From positions 124,001 to 188,000 of the forward strand of contig NZ_JAHTKU010000021.1 in NCBI RefSeq assembly GCF_019192965.1: a stretch of DNA of 64,000 bases, written 5' to 3'. The notes below the pieces were generated by a model. It had not been told where the DNA came from. It was given only the letters and a program-made list of their open reading frames with translations, and made no database searches. This DNA comes from Nocardioides daeguensis. Its GTDB lineage: Bacteria; Actinomycetota; Actinomycetes; Propionibacteriales; Nocardioidaceae. How positions within the stretch are numbered: position 1 is the first letter of the stretch; every line of letters starts with the position of its first letter. This document shows positions 7,671-16,006 of the stretch, piece by piece. The translations under genes and the position numbers were made by a program.

Positions 7671-8944
7671 CGCTCACGGCCACCCCCACCACGTCCTGGC
7701 CCGACCTCGCGCCGGTTCCCGAGGGCGGGCTCTCCGCCCGCATCGCGGAGCGGCTGTTCCGCTCGGCGGTCGCCCGCCGCCACGTCACCGTGCGGCTGCA
7801 CCACCCCGACGGCACGATGGAGCAGATCGGGCTCGGCGGCCCCGCCGTCGTCGTGCACCGCCCCGCCGAGCTGTTCGCCCGGATCGGCCGGGACAAGCTG
7901 ATCGGGTTCGGCGAGGCCTACCTGACCGGGGCCTGGGCCGAGGACGGCGTCCCCGGCGACGGGGTCCTCGGGGAGTTCCTCACCGTGCTCGCCGCCGACC
8001 TGACCGACCTGGTCCCGCGCAGCCTGCAGCGCCTGCGGACCGTCGTCTCCCCGCGCCTGCCCCGCAGCCACCGCGGCACCCGCGAGAACACCCAGGCCAA
8101 CGTGGCCCACCACTACGACCTGTCCAACGACCTGTTCGCCGCCTTCCTCGACCCGACCCTGTCGTACTCCAGTGCGCTCTTCGAGGACCTGGCGACGGCG
8201 CTGACCGAGGACTTCGCCACCGCCCAGCACCGCAAGATCGACCGGCTGCTCGACCGCGCCGGCGTGGGCCCCGGCACCCGGCTGCTGGAGATCGGCACCG
8301 GCTGGGGCGAGCTCGCGATCCGGGCCGCCGCGCGCGGCGCGACCGTCCGCACCCTGACCCTCTCCGTCGAGCAGCAGGACCTGGCCCGCCAGCGGATCGC
8401 GACAGCGGGGTACGCCGACCGGGTGCGAGTCGACCTGTGCGACTACCGGGTGCTGTTCGACGAGCCCGCCGGGGCGTACGACGCCGTGGTCTCGGTCGAG
8501 ATGGTCGAGGCCGTGGGCCGCGAGTTCTGGCCGGCGTACTTCCGCACGCTCGACCACGCGCTGGCGCCGGGCGGCCGGGTCGCGATCCAGGCGATCACGC
8601 TCCCCCACGACCGGATGCTCGCCACCGGCTCGACGCACACCTTCATCACCAAGTACATCTTCCCCGGCGGGGCGCTGCCGTCGGTCCGCGCGATCGACCA
8701 GGTGACGGGCCGGCACACCCGGCTCCGGATCGTCGACGACCTCGCCCTGGGACGGCACTACGCGGCCACCCTCCACCGCTGGGACCGCGCCTTCCTCGCC
8801 GCCCACGACCGGGTCGCGGACCTCGGCTTCGACGCGACCTTCGTGCGGATGTGGCACTTCTACCTGGAGTACTGCCGCGCCGGCTTCGCCGCCGACTACA
8901 TCGACGTGCACCAGCTCGTCCTGGCCCGGGAGGACGCGCGATGA
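7667..8944 (+). CDS. ufaA1: SAM-dependent fatty acid C-methyltransferase, UfaA1-like (cyclopropane synthase family)
   Basis: 425 residues. An N-terminal domain (about 20-130) with LIGFGEAYLTGAW precedes the methyltransferase core. NVAHHYDLSNDLF (about 145-157) is the family's lipid-site region and LLEIGTGWGELA (about 206-217) is SAM motif I. Segments such as AIQAITLPHDRMLA and KYIFPGGALPS closely resemble M. tuberculosis UfaA1 (Rv0447c), which has been linked to tuberculostearic acid synthesis by methylating oleoyl chains. It overlaps the upstream fused gene and the downstream paralogue by 4 bp each. It probably works on phospholipid acyl chains at the inner membrane face. Confidence 0.85.
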   Translation: MTLTATPTTSWPDLAPVPEGGLSARIAERLFRSAVARRHVTVRLHHPDGTMEQIGLGGPAVVVHRPAELFARIGRDKLIGFGEAYLTGAWAEDGVPGDGVLGEFLTVLAADLTDLVPRSLQRLRTVVSPRLPRSHRGTRENTQANVAHHYDLSNDLFAAFLDPTLSYSSALFEDLATALTEDFATAQHRKIDRLLDRAGVGPGTRLLEIGTGWGELAIRAAARGATVRTLTLSVEQQDLARQRIATAGYADRVRVDLCDYRVLFDEPAGAYDAVVSVEMVEAVGREFWPAYFRTLDHALAPGGRVAIQAITLPHDRMLATGSTHTFITKYIFPGGALPSVRAIDQVTGRHTRLRIVDDLALGRHYAATLHRWDRAFLAAHDRVADLGFDATFVRMWHFYLEYCRAGFAADYIDVHQLVLAREDAR

Positions 8945-10176
8945 GCGCCGCCGTCGCCACCGAGCTGGCCGACGCGCTGCGGCCGTTCGTCGGTGGCGAC
9001 CTCCCCGTTCGCCTGGTCGCCTGGGACGGTACGGCGGCCGGCCCGGCCGACGCGCCGGTGGTCGAGCTCCGCTCGCCCGACGCGCTGCGCCGGCTGCTGT
9101 GGCATCCCGGCGAGCTCGGGGCCGCGCAGGCGTACGTGACCGGCGAGCTCGACGTCCCAGGTGACCTGGATGCCGCGCTGACCCACGCGTTCGCCGTCGC
9201 CACCGACCGGTCGCTGCCCCGGAGGCCGTCGCTGCGCGCCCTCGCGCGGGCGGTGCGGACGGCGGCGGGGCTCGACGTCCTCGGACGCCCGCCGGCCGCG
9301 CCCGCGACCCAGGCCCGGATCCGCGGCCGACTGCACAGCAAGGACCGCGACCGGCGGTCCATCAGCCACCACTACGACACCACCGCCGACTTCTACTCGC
9401 TGATCCTCGACGAGCGGACCATGGCGTACTCGTGCGGCTACCACTCCTCGCCCGAGCAGCCGCTGGCCGACGCGCAGGAGGCCAAGCTGGACCTGGTCTG
9501 CCGCAAGCTGGGCCTGGAGCCGGGGATGCGGCTGCTCGACGTCGGCTGCGGCTGGGGCTCGCTGTCCCTGCACGCCGCCGAGCACTACGGCGCGCACGTC
9601 GTCGGGGTGACGCTCTCCGCCGAGCAACGCCGGTACGCCGAGGCCGCGGCGCGACGCCGAGGGGTGGCCGACCGGGTCGAGATCCGGCTGTGCGACTACC
9701 GCGACGCCGTCCCGCTCCCGGGCGCCGAGCACGACGCCGTCGCGTCGCTCGAGATGGGCGAGCACGTCGGCGAGCGGAACTACCCGACGTACGCCCGGGT
9801 CCTGCACGACGCGGTCAAGCCGGGCGGACGGGTGCTGGTGCAGCAGATGTCGCGCGCCGCCCACCATCCCGGCGGCGGACCGTTCATCGAGTCGTTCATC
9901 GCGCCGGACATGCACATGAGGCCGGTCGGTGCGACCATCGGCCTGCTCGAGGAGGCCGGGCTGGAGCTGCGGGGCGTGGAGGCGCTGCGCGAGCACTACG
10001 TGATGACCGTCGCCGGATGGCTCCAGCGGTTCGAGGAGAACCTCGACGCGATCACCGCGCTGGTCGGCGAGGAGCTGGTCCGGGTCTGGCGGCTCTACCT
10101 CGTCGGCGGCTCGATGGCCTTCCGCGACGGACGGATGGGTGTCGACCAGCTCCTGCTGCGCAGGCCGGCGCGATGA
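8941..10176 (+). CDS. Second cyclopropane-fatty-acid synthase-like methyltransferase
   Basis: 411 residues. It has the same two-part architecture as its neighbour but the two are clearly diverged. SISHHYDTTADFYSLIL (about 140-156) precedes SAM motif I LLDVGCGWGSLSL (about 198-210), and EMGEHVGERNY carries the active-site-type acidic segment. It overlaps the ufaA1-like gene by 4 bp at 8941-8944 and the DUF1295 gene by 4 bp. The canonical mycobacterial sigK cluster has one such enzyme; here there are two. It may make a different modification (methyl versus cyclopropane) or act on another position, which is not decidable from sequence. Confidence 0.85.
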   Translation: MSAAVATELADALRPFVGGDLPVRLVAWDGTAAGPADAPVVELRSPDALRRLLWHPGELGAAQAYVTGELDVPGDLDAALTHAFAVATDRSLPRRPSLRALARAVRTAAGLDVLGRPPAAPATQARIRGRLHSKDRDRRSISHHYDTTADFYSLILDERTMAYSCGYHSSPEQPLADAQEAKLDLVCRKLGLEPGMRLLDVGCGWGSLSLHAAEHYGAHVVGVTLSAEQRRYAEAAARRRGVADRVEIRLCDYRDAVPLPGAEHDAVASLEMGEHVGERNYPTYARVLHDAVKPGGRVLVQQMSRAAHHPGGGPFIESFIAPDMHMRPVGATIGLLEEAGLELRGVEALREHYVMTVAGWLQRFEENLDAITALVGEELVRVWRLYLVGGSMAFRDGRMGVDQLLLRRPAR

Positions 10177-10997
10177 CGCAGGTCGTCGTCAGCATCGCCC
10201 TGTCCGTGGCCGCCGCGGCCGTGGTGATGGCCGTGACCGCGCTCGTCGCCCGGCGCCAGGGCCGCGTGGCCGTCGTCGACGTGGCCTGGGGGGTCGCGTT
10301 CGCCGGCGCCGCGGTCGCGTCGGGTGCGGGGGCGGCGGCCGGGGACGCGGGCTCGGGCCCGCGGACCTGGCTGCTGGTGGCGCTCGTCGTGCTGTGGGGC
10401 GGCCGGCTCGCGTGGCACATCGGACGCCGGACGGCACAGCACCGTGACGAGGACCCGCGCTACGAGAAGCTGCTCGGCGGCACCCTCGCCGAGGTCGGGA
10501 TGGCCCGGGCCGTGCGGAAGGTGTTCGCCCTGCAGGGCGCGATCGTCCCGGTCATCGCGCTGCCCGTCTCGGTCGGCGTGGCGCGCGAGGTGCGCTGGTG
10601 GCCGCTGGTCGCCCTGGGCGCCGTCGTGTGGGGGGTCGGGCTGTTCTTCGAGGCGGTGGGCGACGCCCAGCTGGCGTCGTACCGCTCCCGGCCACGCGAC
10701 CAGCGCCCGCCCGTCCTCGACACGGGGCTGTGGGCGTGGACCCGGCACCCGAACTACTTCGGCGACGCGTGCGTGTGGTGGGGCCTGTGGCTCGCCGGGG
10801 GGCTCGCCTCGGGCTGGGTCGCGGGGCTGGCCACGCTCGTCGCTCCGCTCGCCATGACCTGGTTCCTCAGCGAGGCGACGGGCGCCCGCCTGCTGGAGCA
10901 GACGATGATGCAACGCCCCGGCTACCCGGCGTACGCCGCCCGGACCTCGCGCTTCGTGCCCCGACCGCCACGACGCGGACGCCACGTCGTCTCCTAG
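10173..10997 (+). CDS. DUF1295 integral membrane protein (steroid-reductase-like fold)
   Basis: 274 residues with about six to seven hydrophobic helices. The C-terminal part has the DUF1295 signature LWAWTRHPNYFGDACVWWGLWL followed by YPAYAARTSRFVPRPP. The family is related to isoprenylcysteine methyltransferases and 3-oxo-5-alpha-steroid reductases, which bind NAD(P)H or SAM at the membrane. It matches Rv0446c in the mycobacterial sigK operon and could reduce the methylene intermediate formed by the methyltransferases, which is inference. It is the last gene of the operon; the next start is 11 bp away but the gene type changes. Confidence 0.82.
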   Translation: MTQVVVSIALSVAAAAVVMAVTALVARRQGRVAVVDVAWGVAFAGAAVASGAGAAAGDAGSGPRTWLLVALVVLWGGRLAWHIGRRTAQHRDEDPRYEKLLGGTLAEVGMARAVRKVFALQGAIVPVIALPVSVGVAREVRWWPLVALGAVVWGVGLFFEAVGDAQLASYRSRPRDQRPPVLDTGLWAWTRHPNYFGDACVWWGLWLAGGLASGWVAGLATLVAPLAMTWFLSEATGARLLEQTMMQRPGYPAYAARTSRFVPRPPRRGRHVVS

Positions 10998-11007
10998 GGT
11001 TTCGTCC

Positions 11008-11766
11008 GTGAGCGATGAGCAGGAGTACCTGCGGCTGGCGTCGGCCGACAACTTCCGCGACGTGGCCGGTAGCGGCTACGCGACGGTGGACGGCGGGAAG
11101 GTCCGCACCGGCGTCTTCTACCGCTCCAACGACCTGCGCCTCAGCGAGGTCGACTCGGCGGCGCTGCACGCGATCGGGCTGAACGCGGTCATCGACCTGC
11201 GCTCCCCCACCGAGATCGCCCTGCACCCCGACCCCGAGGTCCCCGGGGCGGAGAACCTGCACTTCGACGCCATCGGCATCTCGATGGACCGCCTCTCCGG
11301 CCTGACCGATCGGGCCGAGGCGGTCGCGCTGATGGACGAGGTCTACCGGGGCTTCGTCGTCGAGCAGCGCTGCCGCACGGCGTTCGGCGGGGTGCTCCGC
11401 CAGCTCGCCACCGGCGGACCGCAACTCTTCCACTGCTCGCAGGGCAAGGACCGCACCGGCTGGGTCGCCGCGCTCCTGCTGCACGTCGCCGGCGTCGACG
11501 ACCCGACGATCGAGAGCGACTACCTGCTCACCAACGCGCGCAGCGCGGCCAGCCGCGCCCGGGTCGCGACCGAGATCGAGAAGCACGGCGGCCCCGACCT
11601 GGTCGCCGTCTACGAGCCGACCCTCGTCGTCGACGTCGAGTACCTCGGCGCCGCCTGGGCCGCCGTCGAGGAGCACTACGGCGACCGGTCGACGTACCTG
11701 CGCGACGGGCTGGACCTCGACGAGGACACCCTGACCCGGCTGCGCGGGCTGCTGCGCGACTCCTGA
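11008..11766 (+). CDS. PtpB-like tyrosine/phosphoinositide phosphatase
   Basis: 252 residues. It opens with DNFRDVAGSGYATVDGGKVRTGVFYRSNDL, the usual N-terminal region of Y_phosphatase3 proteins (residues about 12-40), and has the catalytic P-loop HCSQGKDRTG with Cys143 as nucleophile. The GKDRTG loop matches MptpB-type atypical phosphatases active on phosphotyrosine and phosphoinositides. The start is GTG at 11008. The neighbours are not obviously related. A role in signalling or metabolite dephosphorylation cannot be resolved from sequence. Confidence 0.85.
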   Translation: MSDEQEYLRLASADNFRDVAGSGYATVDGGKVRTGVFYRSNDLRLSEVDSAALHAIGLNAVIDLRSPTEIALHPDPEVPGAENLHFDAIGISMDRLSGLTDRAEAVALMDEVYRGFVVEQRCRTAFGGVLRQLATGGPQLFHCSQGKDRTGWVAALLLHVAGVDDPTIESDYLLTNARSAASRARVATEIEKHGGPDLVAVYEPTLVVDVEYLGAAWAAVEEHYGDRSTYLRDGLDLDEDTLTRLRGLLRDS

Positions 11767-11813
11767 GGCGGGCCGGCCGCGGCGGGGGTGTCCGCCGGGC
11801 CGGGCCGCCCGCG

Positions 11814-12434
11814 TCAGCCGAGCCGCTCGCGCTCCGCGGCGATGGTGGTGTCCTCGCCGTGCCCGGTGTGCACGACGGTGTCGCCGGGCAGGTCGAACAG
11901 CTTGGCCCGGATCGACGCCTCCAGGGTGGGCCGGTCGCTGTAGGAGCGCCCGGTCGCGCCGGGTCCACCGTGGAACAGGGTGTCGCCGGTGAAGACGCAG
12001 CCCAGGTCGGGCGCGTACAGGCACACCGCACCGGGCGCGTGGCCCGGGGTGTGGAGCACCTGCAGCGTCGTACCCCCGACCTCGAGGGTCTGGCCGTCGG
12101 CCAGGTCCAGGTCCCACAGGTACTGGGTGTGGGTGAGCTCCCACAGCGGCTTGTCGTCGGGGTGGAGCAGGATCGGCGCGACCACCTTCTCCCGCAGCGC
12201 CGGCGCGACCCGGACGTGGTCGTCGTGGGCGTGGGTGCACACGATCGCCTTCACCCGCCGGTCCCCGACCACGGCCAGGATGTCCTCGACGGAGTGGGGG
12301 GCGTCGATGACGACGCACTCGGTGTCGTCGCCGACGACCCAGACGTTGTTGTCGACGTCGAAGGTCTCCCCGTCGAGCGAGAACGTGCCGGACGTGACGG
12401 CGTGGTCGACCCGAGCGGTCCCGGCAGCGCTCAC
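11814..12434 (-). CDS. MBL-fold metallohydrolase associated with MscR (formaldehyde detoxification)
   Basis: 206 residues. The metallo-beta-lactamase motif THAHDDH (about residues 88-94) and the later metal ligands in HTPGHAPG, FTGDTLF and HTGHGEDT are all present. It starts at GTG 12434, overlapping the dehydrogenase stop (GTGA). In actinomycetes, a gene of this type (for example beside Rv2259) follows S-(hydroxymethyl)mycothiol dehydrogenase. The expected role is hydrolysis of the S-formyl-mycothiol product to formate and mycothiol, analogous to S-formylglutathione hydrolase. That role is inferred from context. Confidence 0.82.
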   Translation of the reverse strand: MSAAGTARVDHAVTSGTFSLDGETFDVDNNVWVVGDDTECVVIDAPHSVEDILAVVGDRRVKAIVCTHAHDDHVRVAPALREKVVAPILLHPDDKPLWELTHTQYLWDLDLADGQTLEVGGTTLQVLHTPGHAPGAVCLYAPDLGCVFTGDTLFHGGPGATGRSYSDRPTLEASIRAKLFDLPGDTVVHTGHGEDTTIAAERERLG

Positions 12435-13546
12435 AGGATGACCACCGAGCGGAGCACGTCGCCGTGGTGCATCTTGTCGAACGCGGCCTCGATGTCCTCG
12501 ATCCCGATCTCCTCGGTCACGAACGCGTCCAGGTCGAGGCGCCCCTGCTGGTAGAGGTCGACCAGCATCGGGAAGTCGCGGCTCGGCAGGCAGTCGCCGT
12601 ACCAGCTGGACTTCAGCGCGCCCCCTCGACCGAACACGTCGATCAGCGGGATCTCGGGGACCTTCATGTCCGGGGTCGGTACGCCGACCAGGACCACCGT
12701 GCCGGCCAGGTCGCGGGCGTAGAACGCCTGCTTCCACGTCTCCGGACGACCGACCGCCTCGACCACCACGTCGGCGCCCTCGGCGCCCTCGTAGGTCTGC
12801 GCGCAGATCCGCTTGATCTCCTCGACCGGGTCCACCTGGGAGGAGTCGACCGTGTGCGTCGCGCCCATCTCGACCGCCTTGGCGAGCTTCTTCGCGTCGA
12901 TGTCGACCGCGATGATCGGGGAGGCACCCGCCAGCGCGGCACCCGCGATCGCCGCGACGCCGACGCCACCGCAGCCGATGACCGCGATCGACTTCCCGCG
13001 GCCCACGGCGCCGGTGTTGATGGCGGCGCCGATGCCGGCCATCACGCCGCAGCCGAGCAGGCCGACGGAGGCCGGACGGGCCTTCGGGTCGACCTTGGTG
13101 CACTGGCCGGCCGCGACGAGGGTCTTCTCGGCGAACGCGCCGATGCCCAGGGCCGGGGAGAGCTCGGTTCCGGCATCCTCGCCCTCGGCGAGCGTCATCT
13201 TCTGCGTCGCGTTGTGCGTGTTGAAGCAGTACTGGGGCTCGCCGCGCCTGCAGGCCCGGCACTCACCACACACCGCACGCCAGTTCAGCACCACGAAGTC
13301 ACCGGGAGCCACCGACGTCACGTCCGGGCCGACCGCCTCGACGATGCCGGAGGCCTCGTGGCCCAGCAGGAACGGGAAGTCGTCGTTGATCCCGCCCTCG
13401 CGGTAGTGCAGGTCGGTGTGGCACACCCCGCAGGACTGGACCTTCACCACCGCCTCGCCCGGCCCCGGGTCCGGCACGTTGATCGTCACGACCTCCACCG
13501 GCGCCCCCTTGGCCCTGGCCACGACCGCCTTCACCTGCTGGCTCAT
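12431..13546 (-). CDS. mscR: S-(hydroxymethyl)mycothiol dehydrogenase (NAD/mycothiol-dependent formaldehyde dehydrogenase)
   Basis: 371 residues of the class III alcohol dehydrogenase family. The catalytic zinc region is GVCHTDLHYREGG and GHEASG, the structural zinc loop is CGECRACRRGEPQYC, and the NAD-binding motif is GCGGVGVAA. The variants NTHNATQKMTL and ALGIGAFAEKT are typical of the mycothiol-dependent branch. It oxidises S-hydroxymethyl-mycothiol formed from formaldehyde. The ATG at 13546 is followed closely by a well-conserved N-terminus, so upstream extensions are unlikely. It is translationally coupled to the MBL hydrolase. Confidence 0.9.
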   Translation of the reverse strand: MSQQVKAVVARAKGAPVEVVTINVPDPGPGEAVVKVQSCGVCHTDLHYREGGINDDFPFLLGHEASGIVEAVGPDVTSVAPGDFVVLNWRAVCGECRACRRGEPQYCFNTHNATQKMTLAEGEDAGTELSPALGIGAFAEKTLVAAGQCTKVDPKARPASVGLLGCGVMAGIGAAINTGAVGRGKSIAVIGCGGVGVAAIAGAALAGASPIIAVDIDAKKLAKAVEMGATHTVDSSQVDPVEEIKRICAQTYEGAEGADVVVEAVGRPETWKQAFYARDLAGTVVLVGVPTPDMKVPEIPLIDVFGRGGALKSSWYGDCLPSRDFPMLVDLYQQGRLDLDAFVTEEIGIEDIEAAFDKMHHGDVLRSVVIL

Positions 13547-13598
13547 CCGCTGCTGCTCCCTGCACTCGACGTCCGGGACTGCTCTGCCCCACCGCCCA

Positions 13599-14629
13599 TC
13601 ATGGCGGCTCGGCGGTGAGCCCGGCATCGCTTCCGATCGCGTCGACCCACCTGACCCGATCGGCAGCGATCACCTCCACGCAGTCCGGACAGGTCGTCGG
13701 GCTGCCGTCCCAGCCGCGCACCTGGAACAGGCGGGCCAGCTTGGCGGCGGTGCGGCACGGCCGTCCGAGCACCTGGCCGTAGCCCAGGCGCAGGGTGTCC
13801 GTGCCGTCGAGGGCCGCGTCGAGGTCGCGCTCGAGGTCGCGGTCACGCGCTGCCGGCGAGTCGTGGAACACCCGGCCGTCGAGCTCGACGATCTGGCGCC
13901 AGTGCGGCCGTCGGCCCCCGTGGACGACGTCGCGGAGCATCCGTCGGCCGTCGGGTCCCACGGCCGGGACCTGGCGCAGGCCGCGGGGCAGCCCGTGGGG
14001 GCGCTCGACCCTCGTCAGGTAGGCGTGCTCCAGCACCGAGCACGTGCCGTCCGCGACGTCGGCCAGGACGGCGACCACGAGGTCACGGCGAGCCAGACGG
14101 CTCATCATCCCCACCCGTCGCAGGAGGCGGTCGGCGTCGTACGCCGGCTGCCGCACGCGTCCGCGAGCAGAGCGATGGCGCGCAGCTCGTCGCGGGCCCG
14201 GTCGGCGAGCTCGATGATCGCGTCGTCGTACCGCTGTCGGGGCGGGCTCAGGTGCAGCTGGACCGATTCGTCGAACCGGCGCGAGATCCGCACCCGTACG
14301 CCCGGGAGCGGGGCGGGATGACGGCCGTTGCGGACCACCACCTCGATCGGCCCGTCGTCCGCGAGCATCCGTCGGCCGGGCCCCTCGTGCGCGCGGATCG
14401 CCGACCAGCCGCCGAGCGCGGCGGGCCAGCAGGCGAGCACGGCCGCCCACGCCCGCTGCCGCCAGGCGAGCGGCCCGGTGCGGTCGACGTAGACACCCGG
14501 GTGCACGGGGACCCGCGCGCGCCGACGCAGCATCCGTGCGATCTCGGGATGGGTGCACCCCGCGGCCAGTGCCTGGCGGCGGGCGACCACTCCGTCCTGC
14601 AGCCCGATCAGCCTCTCCAGCTCGTCCAT
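13599..14629 (-). pseudogene. Frameshifted AbiEi/DUF559-like protein gene
   Basis: The first part (14629 to 14105) encodes about 174 residues: MDELERLIGLQDGVVARRQA, PVHPGVYVDRTGPL and GWSAIRAHEG, a winged-helix AbiEi-antitoxin-like N-terminal half. It then runs out of frame (SRRTTPTASCDGWG, stop). The second part continues in the -1 frame from about 14130 to 13599 with DRLLRRVGMMSRLARRD, SVLEHAYLTRVERPHGLP and VELDGRVFH, a DUF559-type endonuclease-like C-terminal half. Restoring one base near 14127 (ACGCCGACCG) would join the halves. It is either a decayed gene or a base-call error. Such proteins are common in actinomycetes with unproven function. Confidence 0.75.
13625..13668. repeat. 44-bp direct repeat, copy A (3' end of the frameshifted gene)
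   Basis: It begins CATCGCTTCCGATCGCGTCG and matches 14716-14759 at 41 of 44 positions. On the minus strand it encodes RVRWVDAIGSD near the C-terminus of the DUF559-like half. The second copy encodes LVTWVDAIGSD upstream of the gene start. Confidence 0.85.
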
Positions 14630-14715
14630 GGCGCAGCGATCCCCCGGCTCCGGACCGCCCACACCTGACGACCCGCGGCCTGTGGACGGGAGCGGTGGAG
14701 AGGAGTCCGCAGGGA

Positions 14716-14759
14716 CATCGCTTCCGATCGCGTCGACCCACGTGACGAGATCGGCAGCG
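14716..14759. repeat. 44-bp direct repeat, copy B (between brkB and the frameshifted gene)
   Basis: It is the second copy of the repeat at 13625-13668, with 3 mismatches. It adjoins the BrkB stop codon at 14761. The simplest explanation is a leftover 3' end of a tandem paralogue of the AbiEi/DUF559-like gene after deletion between copies. Confidence 0.8.
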
Positions 14760-14760
14760 G

Positions 14761-15879
14761 TCAGACGGGCGGCGGCAGGTTGACCGGCTGGGTGGGCTCC
14801 TCGGCCGCCTCGGGTCGGGGCGGCCGGCCGGGGATGTGCTGCTTGTGCACCTTCTCGGTGCGCGGGTCCAGGACGATCTCGTGGGAGTCGCCGTCGCGAC
14901 CGTCGAAGCGGACCGCGACCGTCTGGAAGCCCTTGTGCCGCTGCATCTGGGCGTACATGGCGTAGGCGCGGCGGTCCGCCTCGGTGAGGTCGACGGAGTC
15001 GGTGAACGGCGTGAGGAGCGCGCGCGGCCACAGCCTGCGCGCGAGCACGACGTTGACCTCGATGCCGATGACGCCCATGACGGCGCCGATGTAGAGCAGA
15101 CCCATCAGGCCGAGCACGAGGCCGAAGGTCTCGGTCATGCTGTTGCGGTCGGCGCTGGCGATGACGTTGGTGACGTACCAGGTACCGATCCACTGCAGGA
15201 ACTGCCACAGCACCGCGACCGTGAAGCCACCGGGCGCGGCCCGGATCCCGCGGTCCCGGATCGCGCGGGCCGCCGCCATCCGCAGCAGGACCGTCATCAT
15301 CAGGCCGAGGAGGACCAGGGACAGCAGGCGCACCAGCCAGTGGAACCACCCATGGGTGGACAGGTCGCCGACCAGCTTGGTCTCGGTGAGCACCGCCGAG
15401 CCGACGAAGACGGTGAAGATCGCGATGCCGGCCACTGCCAGGATGAACAGGCTGTTGACCCGGGTCATCACCGGGTGCGGTCGGCTGTTGCGCGGCACCG
15501 CCCAGGCAGCCGACTGGACGTTCTGCAGGGCCAGGCCGAGCCCGAGGGCGCCGTACAGCGCCGTCAACGATCCCGCGATGATGCCGCCAGCCGAGCCTTG
15601 GATTCCGTTGGGTCGGCCCAGCTCCGTACCGATGATCGGGAACTGCCCCAGCGCCGAGTCGAGGACCTGCTCCTGGAGCGCCGGGCGGCCGTCGAGGACG
15701 AAGCCGAGGATCGAGGTGCCGAGCAGCATGAGCGGGAAGATCGAGAGGAACGTGTAGAACGTCAGGATCGCCGCGAGGTAGTTGCCCTGGTCGTCGAAGA
15801 ACTTGTAGATGACCGCGAGCGGGAAGCCGGCGGCGGGGCTGCGCCGCTGTGCCCGATCGATGTCTCCGACAAGTCCCAC
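14761..15879 (-). CDS. YihY/BrkB-family inner membrane protein
   Basis: 372 residues with six predicted transmembrane helices between about 35 and 290. The family motifs YLAAILTFYTFLSIFPLML near the first helix and GLMGLLYIGAVMGVIGIEVN near the last are clear. The C-terminal 80 residues form a soluble tail with SHEIVLDPRTEKVHKQHIPG and a proline-rich end. YihY/BrkB proteins were once called ribonuclease BN but are now regarded as membrane proteins of unknown, possibly transport, function. The start is GTG at 15879. The stop abuts the 44-bp repeat copy. Confidence 0.85.
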   Translation of the reverse strand: MGLVGDIDRAQRRSPAAGFPLAVIYKFFDDQGNYLAAILTFYTFLSIFPLMLLGTSILGFVLDGRPALQEQVLDSALGQFPIIGTELGRPNGIQGSAGGIIAGSLTALYGALGLGLALQNVQSAAWAVPRNSRPHPVMTRVNSLFILAVAGIAIFTVFVGSAVLTETKLVGDLSTHGWFHWLVRLLSLVLLGLMMTVLLRMAAARAIRDRGIRAAPGGFTVAVLWQFLQWIGTWYVTNVIASADRNSMTETFGLVLGLMGLLYIGAVMGVIGIEVNVVLARRLWPRALLTPFTDSVDLTEADRRAYAMYAQMQRHKGFQTVAVRFDGRDGDSHEIVLDPRTEKVHKQHIPGRPPRPEAAEEPTQPVNLPPPV

Positions 15880-16006
15880 AGGCGCAACCTATGACATCGA
15901 CCCACCGGGCCACGCGAGGGTCGCCCCTCGGGATGTTGGGCCGGCAGCACCCTCGCGAAGGACGCGATGGCCGGTGCGAGCCCGCAGCGACCTTCCCGAG
16001 ATCCGC

